A DNA stretch of 64,000 bases, from contig NZ_JACHGF010000002.1 in the NCBI RefSeq assembly GCF_014202275.1, forward strand, positions 1,125,295-1,189,294, given 5' to 3'. The position numbers and the translations under genes were made by a program. This DNA comes from Rhabdobacter roseus (GTDB lineage Bacteria; Bacteroidota; Bacteroidia; Cytophagales; Spirosomataceae). The notes beneath the pieces were generated by a model. It was given only the letters and a program-made list of their open reading frames with translations, had not been told where the DNA came from and did not search any database. This document shows, one piece after another, positions 46,901 to 53,995 of the stretch; within the stretch, counting starts at the first letter, position 1; every line of letters begins with the position of its first letter.

Positions 46901-47529
46901 ATGGGCTGCCCGGCCTGGATGCGTTCGAGCTGGGCAAAGGTACTTTCCTTGAACTGCGGGTCCAGGATGTCCGAGATCGTCATGGACGCAATCTCCTCCA
47001 GCCCGTAGCCAAGTACTTCGCGCCAGGCCCGGTTCACAAAGATAAATTTCCCTTCCAGCGTAATGAGCTGAATAAGGTCACTGGTGTTATCGACAAGGTC
47101 CTGAAGCTGGGAGTTGGATTTGGAAAGGGCCGTTTCCATGCGCAGGCGGCGCGTGATGTCCTCGCCCACCAGCGTGAGGGAGCTCAGGGTGCCGTCGTCC
47201 TCGCGCTGCATCAAAACGGTATTGATGGAAAGCGTCCGGACGGAGCCATCCTTGGCCAACAGCGGCATTTCCCGGCGCTCAAGTTTTATTCTCCCCCGAA
47301 TCCCCTCTTCTAAAGTATCCTGTACCTCTTCCTGCTCGTCGGTCGGCACGAGCGTTTCTACCAGGCTTTTGCCTACTACGTCTTCGGCGGTCCAGCCCGT
47401 TTTGCGCAGCATGAAGGGGCTTACGGCCCGCACCCTCAGCGCCGGGTCCAGTGTGAGGCCGATGAGGTTCAGCGAGTCGAGAGAAGTATGAATCAGCTGC
47501 CACTGGGGCAGCGAAGGGATGGTTTCCAT
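43909..47529 (-). CDS. Hybrid sensor histidine kinase with four PAS, GAF, receiver and HPt domains
   Basis: 1206 residues, no membrane helix, so a cytoplasmic sensor. Order, by eye: PAS (about 20-130), PAS (140-255), GAF (260-410), PAS (420-545), PAS (550-675), HisKA with His702 in NMSHEIRTPMNG, HATPase with DSGIGI and GTGLGL (805-925), receiver with Asp1003 in FMDIQMPDMDG (945-1065), and HPt with His1147 in HLHTLKGSAG. It is thus a complete phosphorelay except for the final receiver. The linker near residue 1085 (QVPQVPSPQVPES) is encoded by repeated GGTACC-type motifs. Input signal unknown. Confidence 0.93.
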   Translation of the reverse strand: METIPSLPQWQLIHTSLDSLNLIGLTLDPALRVRAVSPFMLRKTGWTAEDVVGKSLVETLVPTDEQEEVQDTLEEGIRGRIKLERREMPLLAKDGSVRTLSINTVLMQREDDGTLSSLTLVGEDITRRLRMETALSKSNSQLQDLVDNTSDLIQLITLEGKFIFVNRAWREVLGYGLEEIASMTISDILDPQFKESTFAQLERIQAGQPMPDFETVFLSRAGRRIFLTGSVNCRFDQSKPTAFRCILHDFTEKIRAEKAQSLYYSIANWTISTQNLDDLYHNIHQELGKIIDVKNFFIALYDQNKSYLYFPYYVDEYFQGNLRFTKRRLGNGLTEYAIASNRPLFLYEKDIEELAQTNSLYLYGETPKVLLCVPLRIGDRVTGIIGVKSYDNSKTFDARDLELLEFISGQVALAIARKQNEEELSKYAARLNAIFDSSSHLIWSVNKSLQLTSFNRNYSDLIQMQLKTPPALYVSTEKLGWRMMDSQNRRLLENRYRQAFRGEAQYFEIKIDTREGIEMWLEFYLNPILLTGGVIEEVSGIARDITRRKQAEIALRQSEEVFRGIFENLQDIYCRVDRQGRITMISPSVFKRTGYTPSEVLGRPVTDFLFDRARIHAALIRLRRDKSLRNFEVSMRIKDGSERQFMFNMLMFTDEKGKPMEVAVLARDITELKHNEQELLKAKEQAERSLKVKEGFLANMSHEIRTPMNGVIGMIDLMFNTQLNDEQRDYVLTIKRSSETLLHILNDILDLSKIEAGKMVLHEAPLSLRELLEKLVSLFAQTARNKGNTLTYHLADDLPRYIVADQTRLLQILSNLTSNALKFTENGSVHLEVSLLNKRGPFRMIKVDVHDSGIGISEEDQEMLFTSFTQVDNSSRKSFSGTGLGLSISKQLGRLMNGDIGVESRVGQGSTFWFTFETQETTTPPPSMSEQEEDSLIANTFTTYHPCILLVDDNAVNRKVASEILKKAGCEVTVAKSGFEALEKVEEVLGSDERQNYDIIFMDIQMPDMDGVETTAELRRRFGEQLPPIVAMTAYSMKEDRDRFISQGMDDYVAKPIRAQHLIAKVKEILATTYEQHQVPQVPSPQVPESTSPVLDRDIVDQLKGIGGAELVRSVYEDFVTESDELIREALEAFANNDIATVKSHLHTLKGSAGTVGVMQVADIAREAEGRLKHNDTSTLAEALPQLEAAYAIFLEIYPQKLDAWL

Positions 47530-47574
47530 AGGTAGGTAGCGAAATCAGCGCAACGGACGCTTTCTAATTCTTTA

Positions 47575-47749
47575 AGAAGCGGTTTGAGTTATTCATTTAA
47601 TGGCGAAACGAAGGCTTTTCGAGCGAAACGAGGTACTTTTTGGACGGGGGGCGCCCTCGACCGTAGCCGTAGCTACGGAACGGAAAAGTAACGAGGTTGT
47701 AGCCGAAAAGACAACGTTGCAGCTTAAAGAAACTAACTCAGACAGCTTC
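47575..47749 (+). repeat. TIR repeat family, copy B
   Basis: 175 bases. The left end AGAAGCGGTTTGAGTTA equals the left end of copy C exactly; the right end is a mutated inverse (TAACTCAGACAGCTTCC). Internal blocks shared with C are GGCGAAACGAAGG, TTTTCGAGCGAAA, GTAGCCGAAAAGACAA and GTTGCAGCTT. A GC-rich insert (47646-47672) makes it longer than C. It fills most of the space between the divergent kinase and rsmA genes and may influence both promoters. Confidence 0.8.
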
Positions 47750-47821
47750 CAATGGATAAATCTACGAATTTAGCCGTAATTTTAGCCTTTGTTTTACGAT
47801 TACCAAACGAAGAGAAAACTT

Positions 47822-48601
47822 TTGAAAGTACGCGCAAAAAAGCACCTGGGGCAGCACTTCCTGCGGGACCTCCGCTCGGCCGAGCGCATTGTGGACAGCC
47901 TGACGGGCCACCGCCAGTACGGGCAGGTACTTGAAATTGGTCCCGGCATGGGGGTACTTACCCAGTACCTGCTCGAAAAGCCGGACTTCACTACCTACGT
48001 TATTGAGATTGACACCGAGTCCGTGGCCTACCTCCAGACGCACTACCCCGCGCTGGCGCCCCGCATCATCGAGGCCGATTTTTTGCGCTGGCCAGTGGCC
48101 GAGGTACTTGAGTCGCCCTTTGCCATCATTGGTAATTTTCCGTACAACATTTCCTCCCAGATCTTTTTCAGGGTACTTGAGCTTCGCGCCCAGGTACCCG
48201 AGGTAGTTTGTATGCTGCAAAAGGAGGTAGCCCGCCGCATCGCCTCACCGCCCGGCAGCAAGGAATACGGCATCTTGAGCGTGCTGTTGCAGGCCTACTA
48301 CGACATCGACTACCTGTTTACGGTACCTCCGGGGGCTTTCGACCCGCCGCCCAAGGTACAGTCTGGGATCATCCGGCTGCGGCGCAACGGTACTTCACAG
48401 CTAGCCTGCGAGGAGCCGCTTTTTTTTAGGGTGGTCAAAACGGCTTTCAACCAGCGCCGCAAAACGCTCCGCAACGCCCTCAAGCCCCTGGGTGAAGTAC
48501 CTGAGCACGCGCTGCTGGACAAACGGGCCGAACAACTGGGCGTAGCCGACTTTGTGATTCTCACGAACCTGATTGCCTCGGCCCGGCCCGTTCTGGATTA
48601 A
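47822..48601 (+). CDS. rsmA: 16S rRNA dimethyladenosine transferase (RsmA/KsgA)
   Basis: 259 residues if started at the TTG at 47822, which gives the family opening [13 protein letters not shown] at once. No ATG or GTG is available nearby; a second TTG at 47789 would add 11 residues. SAM motif [18 protein letters not shown], and the catalytic GNFPYNIS (NxPY) are present. It dimethylates two adjacent adenosines in the 3' helix of 16S rRNA during small-subunit maturation. Repeat copy B lies immediately upstream. Confidence 0.92.
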   Translation: MKVRAKKHLGQHFLRDLRSAERIVDSLTGHRQYGQVLEIGPGMGVLTQYLLEKPDFTTYVIEIDTESVAYLQTHYPALAPRIIEADFLRWPVAEVLESPFAIIGNFPYNISSQIFFRVLELRAQVPEVVCMLQKEVARRIASPPGSKEYGILSVLLQAYYDIDYLFTVPPGAFDPPPKVQSGIIRLRRNGTSQLACEEPLFFRVVKTAFNQRRKTLRNALKPLGEVPEHALLDKRAEQLGVADFVILTNLIASARPVLD

Positions 48602-48612
48602 CTCACAATCCG

Positions 48613-48684
48613 TACCTTTGCCCCTAGATACCCCATTCGTCCGACGGGTCGCCCGGATGCCCGTTTTTTTGAATAAAAAAACGG
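48613..48684 (+). promoter_or_regulatory. mgtE promoter and leader hairpin
   Basis: TACCTTTG at 48613-48620 fits TAnnTTTG and would start an mRNA near 48627 with a leader of about 94 bases. Inside it CCGTTTTTTT / AAAAAAACGG forms a perfect 10-bp stem with a GAAT loop (48661-48684). It is too small for an M-box magnesium riboswitch. A role in mgtE control is possible but not shown. Confidence 0.5.
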
Positions 48685-48720
48685 CTCCGCCCCCAAAGAC
48701 CGACTAACTGTGCGCTGATC

Positions 48721-50073
48721 ATGACGTTTGAGCTAACCAAAGAATTTGTCGAGCATATCAAGGAGCTGGTACAACAGGAAAATGCGCCTGCCATCCGTAC
48801 CGAGCTGAAAGAACTTTTTCCGGAGGATATTACGAGTATCCTCTACGAATTGGAGACAGAACAGGCCCGCTTCGTCGTCAACCAGCTCGACACCAAACTG
48901 GGCGCCAAGATCCTGGCCGATCTGGACCCCAACGAACGGCGCGACTTTCTGAAAGAATTTACCTCGGAGGAAATTTCCCGTTACGTGAATATCCTGGACT
49001 CCGATGACGCCGTGGATTTGCTCAACGAGCAGCCTATCCGCGTGCGGGAGGAGGTCATTGCGCTGCTGGAAGACCGCGAACAGGCACGGTTTATCCTGGA
49101 TCTGTTGCACTACGACGAGGACGTGGCCGGGGGTTTGATGCAGAAAGAGCTCGTGAAGGCGAACGTCAACTGGACCGTAAACCAGTGCATCGAGGAGCTA
49201 CGCAAGCAAGCCGAAGACGTGGAGAAGGTCTACGCGGTGTACGTAGTCGATGATCACGACCGGTTGCTGGGGCTGCTGTCTTTGAAAAAAATTGTTCTGG
49301 CGCACAAAAATACCAAGATTGAGAGCCTCTACGACTCGGACATGCACTACGTAGAAACCTACCGCCCCGCCGAGGAAGTGGCCGAGCTCATGCAGCGCTA
49401 TGACCTGGACGCGCTACCCGTCGTGAACGTGCAGGGACGGCTGCTGGGGCGCATCACCATTGACGACATCGTGGATGTCATCACCGAGCAGGCCAGCTCC
49501 GATACGCTGGCGATGGCCGGGATCACGGGCGACGTGGAAGAAGACGATACCGTCTGGGAACAAACCCGCGCCCGCCTACCCTGGTTGCTGGTGGGCATGA
49601 TGGGGGGCATTTTGGCGGCCAAATTCATCAGTTTTTTTGAAGACGATCTGATCATCGTACCCGCGATGGCGGCCTTTATCCCCATCATCGGCTCCACGGG
49701 CGGCAACGTGGGCATCCAGACCTCCTCCATCATTTTGCAGAGCCTGGCCGACAAGTCGGGCCTGGACGCGGGCGTTTGGCAGCGGCTGCTGCGGATGTTT
49801 GCGGTGGCTTTCATCAACGGACTGATCATCAGCAGCATTGTCTTTGGCTTCAACCTCCTCATTGGCAACGAAGTGCAGCTGGCCGTGGTGGTGTCGTCCG
49901 CGCTGATTTCGGTTATTTTTCTGGCTTCCTTTATGGGTACCGTTACCCCGCTGCTGCTGGACAAGCTGGGCATCAATCCGGCGGTTGCTTCCGGTCCTTT
50001 TATTACCACGGCCAATGACCTGATCGGTTACGGCGTGTATTTTGGCCTCGCACATTTGTTATTGGATTTATAA
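48721..50073 (+). CDS. mgtE: MgtE-family magnesium transporter
   Basis: 450 residues. A cytoplasmic N domain of helical repeats (about 1-130; FLKEFTSEEISRYVNILDSDDAVDLL), two CBS domains (about 135-255) that sense magnesium, a plug helix, then five membrane helices (285-450) with the conserved PIIGSTGGNVGIQTSSI pore segment. It is a gated channel for Mg2+ in the inner membrane. The gene contains only one RGTACY hexamer, in contrast to its neighbours. Confidence 0.96.
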   Translation: MTFELTKEFVEHIKELVQQENAPAIRTELKELFPEDITSILYELETEQARFVVNQLDTKLGAKILADLDPNERRDFLKEFTSEEISRYVNILDSDDAVDLLNEQPIRVREEVIALLEDREQARFILDLLHYDEDVAGGLMQKELVKANVNWTVNQCIEELRKQAEDVEKVYAVYVVDDHDRLLGLLSLKKIVLAHKNTKIESLYDSDMHYVETYRPAEEVAELMQRYDLDALPVVNVQGRLLGRITIDDIVDVITEQASSDTLAMAGITGDVEEDDTVWEQTRARLPWLLVGMMGGILAAKFISFFEDDLIIVPAMAAFIPIIGSTGGNVGIQTSSIILQSLADKSGLDAGVWQRLLRMFAVAFINGLIISSIVFGFNLLIGNEVQLAVVVSSALISVIFLASFMGTVTPLLLDKLGINPAVASGPFITTANDLIGYGVYFGLAHLLLDL

Positions 50074-50236
50074 ACTTCCTATTTTATGCCCGAGGTACTT
50101 AGGTACGCAAAGGGTACTTTATAAAATCAAATTAATTCTTCCAAAAGTACCCCTGGCACGTTTTTTATAGCTGCTCTTGTTACCCCTGGTAGTTGCCTTT
50201 GCGCGGCCAGGCGTAGAAGCTAGCCCAGCAACATCT

Positions 50237-51259
50237 ATGGCGAAGTGTGTCAAGTACCTCATTCCCTCCATGCTCTCTCTGACGTTCCTGTACCTGACGT
50301 GGTACTGGGACTATTACTATTTTTTCCTCATTCTGCTCCTGGCCAACGTACTCAACGGGGCTTGGGGTGAGTTCACCAACGAAGAAATCCGGGCTGAACT
50401 TCACTTCTTTTACAAAAGTACCCGCGCGCGGTTCGTCAAAATCCTGAATGCCATTATCCTGCTGGGCGTGTTTGGGGTTTACCTGTACGTCGTCGATAGC
50501 GGAAGGCTCAGTTCCTGGCACCTGGTGGGCTTCACGGTGTCGGTGGGGGTACTTACGGGTTGCTTCGTGGTAACGCTAGCGCACGACCTGCTGCATTCGC
50601 ACACGCACCTGGAGCAGTCCCTGGCTAGTCTGCTGCTGTTGGTGGCTGGGATTCCCCACTTCACCAACGACCACCTCTTCGGCCACCACCGGATGATCGG
50701 CCTGCGCGAGGACGAAACCACGGCCAAGCTCGGCGACAGCTTTTATACTTACTTCAGGAAAGCGGCCTGGTTCCGGCTTAAGTGCAGCTATTTTTCGTCC
50801 TACCCGCTTCCGCGCAAAATGCGTTTCCAGATTAAACTCGCCAACGTAGTGATGGCGCTGTCGCTGCTGACGATCTACGCGGGCATCTGGCTCTTCGCCC
50901 AGCGCCCACTGGCGGTCCTTGGTTTTTTTGTGGGGCAGGGGTTCGTATCCTATGTACTATATGAGCTCATCAACTACATCCAACACTATGGCTTGCAACG
51001 AAAAATAGAACCCAACGGAAAGCGCGAGCCCATCCGGCTGGAACACGCCTGGAACTGCTATTACAAGTACACCAATTACATTCTTTTTCTGCTGCCCATC
51101 CACTCGGTGCACCACCTGCCTACGGCGCGCAAAGCGCGAAACCTGATGGGCCCCCGCCTCCCGTACCTGTACTTCGTGATGGTGGCCCTGGCGCTGGCTC
51201 CGAAGCTGTGGTTCGAGAAAATGAATCCCTTAGCCGCACGTCACCAGGACAAAAAGTAG
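50237..51259 (+). CDS. AlkB-like membrane di-iron hydroxylase 1
   Basis: 340 residues from the ATG at 50237. At least six hydrophobic segments. Histidine boxes follow the alkane-monooxygenase pattern with variations: HDLLH at 116-120 (HELxH in AlkB), DHLFGHH at 145-151 (EHxxGHH), NYIQHYG at 246-252 (NYxEHYG) and HSVHH at 289-293 (HSDHH). Known relatives hydroxylate alkyl chains with oxygen and rubredoxin electrons at the inner membrane. No rubredoxin or alkane-degradation genes are nearby, so a lipid acyl chain is a more likely substrate (inference). The barrel gene starts 4 bases after its stop. Confidence 0.83.
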   Translation: MAKCVKYLIPSMLSLTFLYLTWYWDYYYFFLILLLANVLNGAWGEFTNEEIRAELHFFYKSTRARFVKILNAIILLGVFGVYLYVVDSGRLSSWHLVGFTVSVGVLTGCFVVTLAHDLLHSHTHLEQSLASLLLLVAGIPHFTNDHLFGHHRMIGLREDETTAKLGDSFYTYFRKAAWFRLKCSYFSSYPLPRKMRFQIKLANVVMALSLLTIYAGIWLFAQRPLAVLGFFVGQGFVSYVLYELINYIQHYGLQRKIEPNGKREPIRLEHAWNCYYKYTNYILFLLPIHSVHHLPTARKARNLMGPRLPYLYFVMVALALAPKLWFEKMNPLAARHQDKK

Positions 51260-51263
51260 CCCT

Positions 51264-51899
51264 ATGTACCTTCGAAGCCGCCTTTTTTATTGCTCTTTGT
51301 TTATGCTGGTACTTGGTATGGGGTTCCGCTCCTGGGCTCAGGGGAACGTCGGGCTGCGGTTTGTGTTCGGGACGGTACACCCCAACGGCAGCGAGATGGC
51401 TTTTTTGATGCCCCACCGGCTGGATAGCCGCGCCGTGCTGGTGGCCAACTGGGGCTTTATTGGCTCCTACCAGCACTACCTGTATCGCAAAAGGATTTCG
51501 ATAAAGATAGCGCAGGGCATGTACTCCGACTGCGCCAAGCTCTTTGCGGGGCACACGCACCTGGGGTTTCGGCTCAATCTGCTCAACGGCGACCGCCACT
51601 ACCTCGAGCTGGGCTTTGGACCTACCTTCGTGTACCGGGAAACCTGGCACCGCTTTCCGGAATACCGGCAGGAAAACAAGTACCTGATCAGTACCGATCG
51701 CTGGCAAAAAGCCTTTGTGTGGTACGGCGGAGAAGTGGAGTACGACTACCGAATTACGCCTAACGTGGACCTCACGCTGAACGCCATTCCTGGCTTTCCG
51801 GATTTCATTACGTTTGCGGTGGGAGCCCGCTACTGGCTCCGCCCCATCCCGTCTAACCGCGACTGGCCCCGGCGGATCAAAAAACAAAGCCCGCACTGA
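51264..51899 (+). CDS. Outer-membrane beta-barrel protein of unknown function
   Basis: 211 residues. Signal peptide to about residue 26 (GFRSWAQ), then alternating strands with aromatic girdle residues (NVGLRFVFGTV, LGFRLNLLNGDRHYLELGFGP, ITFAVGARYWL). I do not recognise a named family. It is tightly linked to the AlkB-like gene (4-base gap), so the two are one transcription unit. Its last 23 bases overlap the tail of the convergent PagL-like gene. Confidence 0.72.
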   Translation: MYLRSRLFYCSLFMLVLGMGFRSWAQGNVGLRFVFGTVHPNGSEMAFLMPHRLDSRAVLVANWGFIGSYQHYLYRKRISIKIAQGMYSDCAKLFAGHTHLGFRLNLLNGDRHYLELGFGPTFVYRETWHRFPEYRQENKYLISTDRWQKAFVWYGGEVEYDYRITPNVDLTLNAIPGFPDFITFAVGARYWLRPIPSNRDWPRRIKKQSPH

Positions 51900-52953
51900 C
51901 TTCAACAAAGGAAGCCCGAAACCCGTAGGCTTTGATGGAAGTACCTACGTACATGCCTTGGGGTACTTCGCTGTTAAACCGAAATGGGTAGTAGGCAACG
52001 CCCACTTTTTCGTACAGAAAACCAGTATCAAAGGCATTGTAGACGGAGCCGCCCAGCAGGTACCTTACGCCCAGCCGCCCAAAAAGTACCTCTTCGCCCA
52101 GCAAGATACCTACCTGCCGCAGCTGCCCCTGCCGGAAAAGTGCCTCCGCCCCGCCCAGGGCCCGAAAACGCAAATCGTGCTGAAAAACCGCCAGGGTACT
52201 TAGCTGCCAGTCGAACTGGTGCGGCCCGGCCTTTCTCTGCTGGGATACGCCCAGCGCCAAGCTCGGGCTCCACCCCCACCGGCTTCGGCGGCGGTCCAGG
52301 GTACCTGGCCGGGAAGGGGCAGCAGGAGCGGATGCCCACTGCAAGCCCGCGTACAGGCCCAGGGTATTGAGGCCCAGGTTGGGTAAAAAAAGATTTCCGT
52401 TAGACAAGTGCCTGAGATCCAGACCACCCTCGGCCAGTAGGTACTTCCCGAGCCGGGCTTCGAGGCCTACTTTCAGAAAAGAAGCTGCATTGAGGTGGGT
52501 ACTTAGGAGTTGGTTGTCGGGGTTCCGGCTCGGCTCGTGCCGCCGCGTAACGTACCCCAGGCCCGTGCCGTGCCGTACATGCACTGCCGTGTGCGGGCGG
52601 CGCAGCAGGTTGAACTCCAGAAAAGGCACCAGCGAGGCATCGTAGCCGTACAGCGCGGGATTGCCCACGTTCCGGATGGCGAGTGAAAGCCCCAGGTTGG
52701 GCAGCCCGTGAGCCCGCTGCCAGAGTTTTTCGCCGCTGGTGGCGCGGAGCCAATTTACCTCCATTCCCAGCACGGGAAGGCGAGTAGTGTTGCGCTCCGA
52801 AGCGCGGGTGGCCAGCTTACCTACCTGCTTAAGTACTTCCCAGCTGGACTGAGCCAGGCAACTACCCGTACCCAGGTACAGAAGCGTTAAGCCCAGGAGG
52901 CAATAGGTCGTGGCTCGGCTTTGCACTTTGTCACAAAACAGGAGTTGGCTCAT
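51877..52953 (-). CDS. PagL-like outer-membrane protein (putative lipid A 3-O-deacylase / acyloxyacyl hydrolase)
   Basis: 358 residues. A signal segment (about 14-35, CLLGLTLLYLGTGSCLAQ) and a barrel follow. DLRHLSNGNLFLPNLGLN carries the PagL-type H-x-S-N motif (His182, Ser184, Asn185) and the downstream PNxG. The catalytic Glu of PagL, 12 residues after Ser in Pseudomonas, is not evident, so activity is uncertain. If active it would remove an acyl chain from lipid A in the outer membrane. Its start lies 23 bases inside the AlkB-like 2 gene, so translation is probably coupled. Confidence 0.68.
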   Translation of the reverse strand: MSQLLFCDKVQSRATTYCLLGLTLLYLGTGSCLAQSSWEVLKQVGKLATRASERNTTRLPVLGMEVNWLRATSGEKLWQRAHGLPNLGLSLAIRNVGNPALYGYDASLVPFLEFNLLRRPHTAVHVRHGTGLGYVTRRHEPSRNPDNQLLSTHLNAASFLKVGLEARLGKYLLAEGGLDLRHLSNGNLFLPNLGLNTLGLYAGLQWASAPAAPSRPGTLDRRRSRWGWSPSLALGVSQQRKAGPHQFDWQLSTLAVFQHDLRFRALGGAEALFRQGQLRQVGILLGEEVLFGRLGVRYLLGGSVYNAFDTGFLYEKVGVAYYPFRFNSEVPQGMYVGTSIKAYGFRASFVEVSAGFVF

Positions 52954-53974
52954 CGACCGCCTGCCCCGATCGAAGTACCCGCTCGTTCATGAGGGCAAAC
53001 CAACGGGCCGGCCAGTAAGCGGTCAGCATCATTTGGGCAAAGGGGAGCGGCATGCGGTGCCCGGCAAAGTGGGTAATCTGCGCCAGCTGGGGGCGCGCTA
53101 CGTGATGGATGGAGTGTACGGGCATCATGAAATAAAGGTAGTTGTTGAGCCGGAAGAAGCTGTTCCAGGCGTGGTGGTACTGCACCGGCTCGTAGCCGCC
53201 CGCCGCCAGGCGATTCCGCCGCAACCCGTAGTGCTGGATGTAGGTAATGGATTCGTAGATCAATACCACGAACAGGAACTGAAAAACAACCCAGGTACCT
53301 ACCCGTGCCCCGGCCCAAAAAGCCAGCGCCAGGTACCCCAGGCAGGCCATTAACCGAACCACATTTTGCCGCACAATGCGGGTACTTTTTGGGGCCGGAA
53401 ATACCCCGCCATCGGTAAAAATCAGACGCGCTCGCGCCCCTAGCGACCGGCGCAGGTACCTATAAACCGACTCCCCCAGCAGCGGCGAAGCGGGGTCCTG
53501 GGCCGTGCCGACGTGGCGGTGGTGAATGTAGAGATGATCCGATTCGAGGTAGAAAAAGCCATTTTGAAGCAGCAAAACGGTAGCCAGCCAGCGGTCGGGC
53601 CGGCGTGGCGAGTGCATGAGGTCGTGGGCGAGCGAAATGGCGAAGTTGCTATTGAGCAAAATCAGGCTATATATATAAAGGATCAAGTACCCGCCCGCCA
53701 GCGCGTGGGTAGCCAGGAAATAAAACGACCAGCCGTTGAGCCCCACGAAGAAGATTCCGTTCAGGGTTTTAAAACGGGCCATGGCCCGGCTGTGGTGAAA
53801 GAAATCGTACGCTTCCACCACCTCCCGTACGGAGAATTCGCCAGCCGCGGGAGTGGCTTTTCCGAGCAAAAAAATGACGAGTGGCGTAAGCACAATCCAG
53901 CCGCTGGCGGCCGTGGTTACGAATACGGCGCTGATCAGGAGGGGCAACGTGTACGGGAAAATAGTTTTTGCCAT
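52931..53974 (-). CDS. AlkB-like membrane di-iron hydroxylase 2
   Basis: 347 residues. Same fold as the first copy: HDLMH at 117-121, DHLYIHH at 146-152, TYIQHYG at 244-250 and HSIHH at 287-291, plus a shared HAWN motif (EHAWN in copy 1, HHAWN here). Overall identity to copy 1 is low, so they are old paralogues and not a recent duplication. Runs opposite to copy 1 and is followed at once by the PagL-like gene. DUF5723 lies 21 bases upstream of its ATG on the same strand, so all three may be one operon. Electron donor not visible in the window. Confidence 0.82.
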   Translation of the reverse strand: MAKTIFPYTLPLLISAVFVTTAASGWIVLTPLVIFLLGKATPAAGEFSVREVVEAYDFFHHSRAMARFKTLNGIFFVGLNGWSFYFLATHALAGGYLILYIYSLILLNSNFAISLAHDLMHSPRRPDRWLATVLLLQNGFFYLESDHLYIHHRHVGTAQDPASPLLGESVYRYLRRSLGARARLIFTDGGVFPAPKSTRIVRQNVVRLMACLGYLALAFWAGARVGTWVVFQFLFVVLIYESITYIQHYGLRRNRLAAGGYEPVQYHHAWNSFFRLNNYLYFMMPVHSIHHVARPQLAQITHFAGHRMPLPFAQMMLTAYWPARWFALMNERVLRSGQAVDEPTPVL

Positions 53975-53995
53975 AGCCCTTTGACGAAAGTACCT

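Noticed and set aside
44980..47313. Long open frames antisense to the histidine kinase (about 391 and 367 codons)
   Set aside because: They mirror a clearly real protein; GC-rich third codon positions leave the opposite strand open. No recognisable domain.
48621..48720. M-box magnesium riboswitch ahead of mgtE
   Set aside because: The leader is under 100 bases and lacks the M-box architecture.
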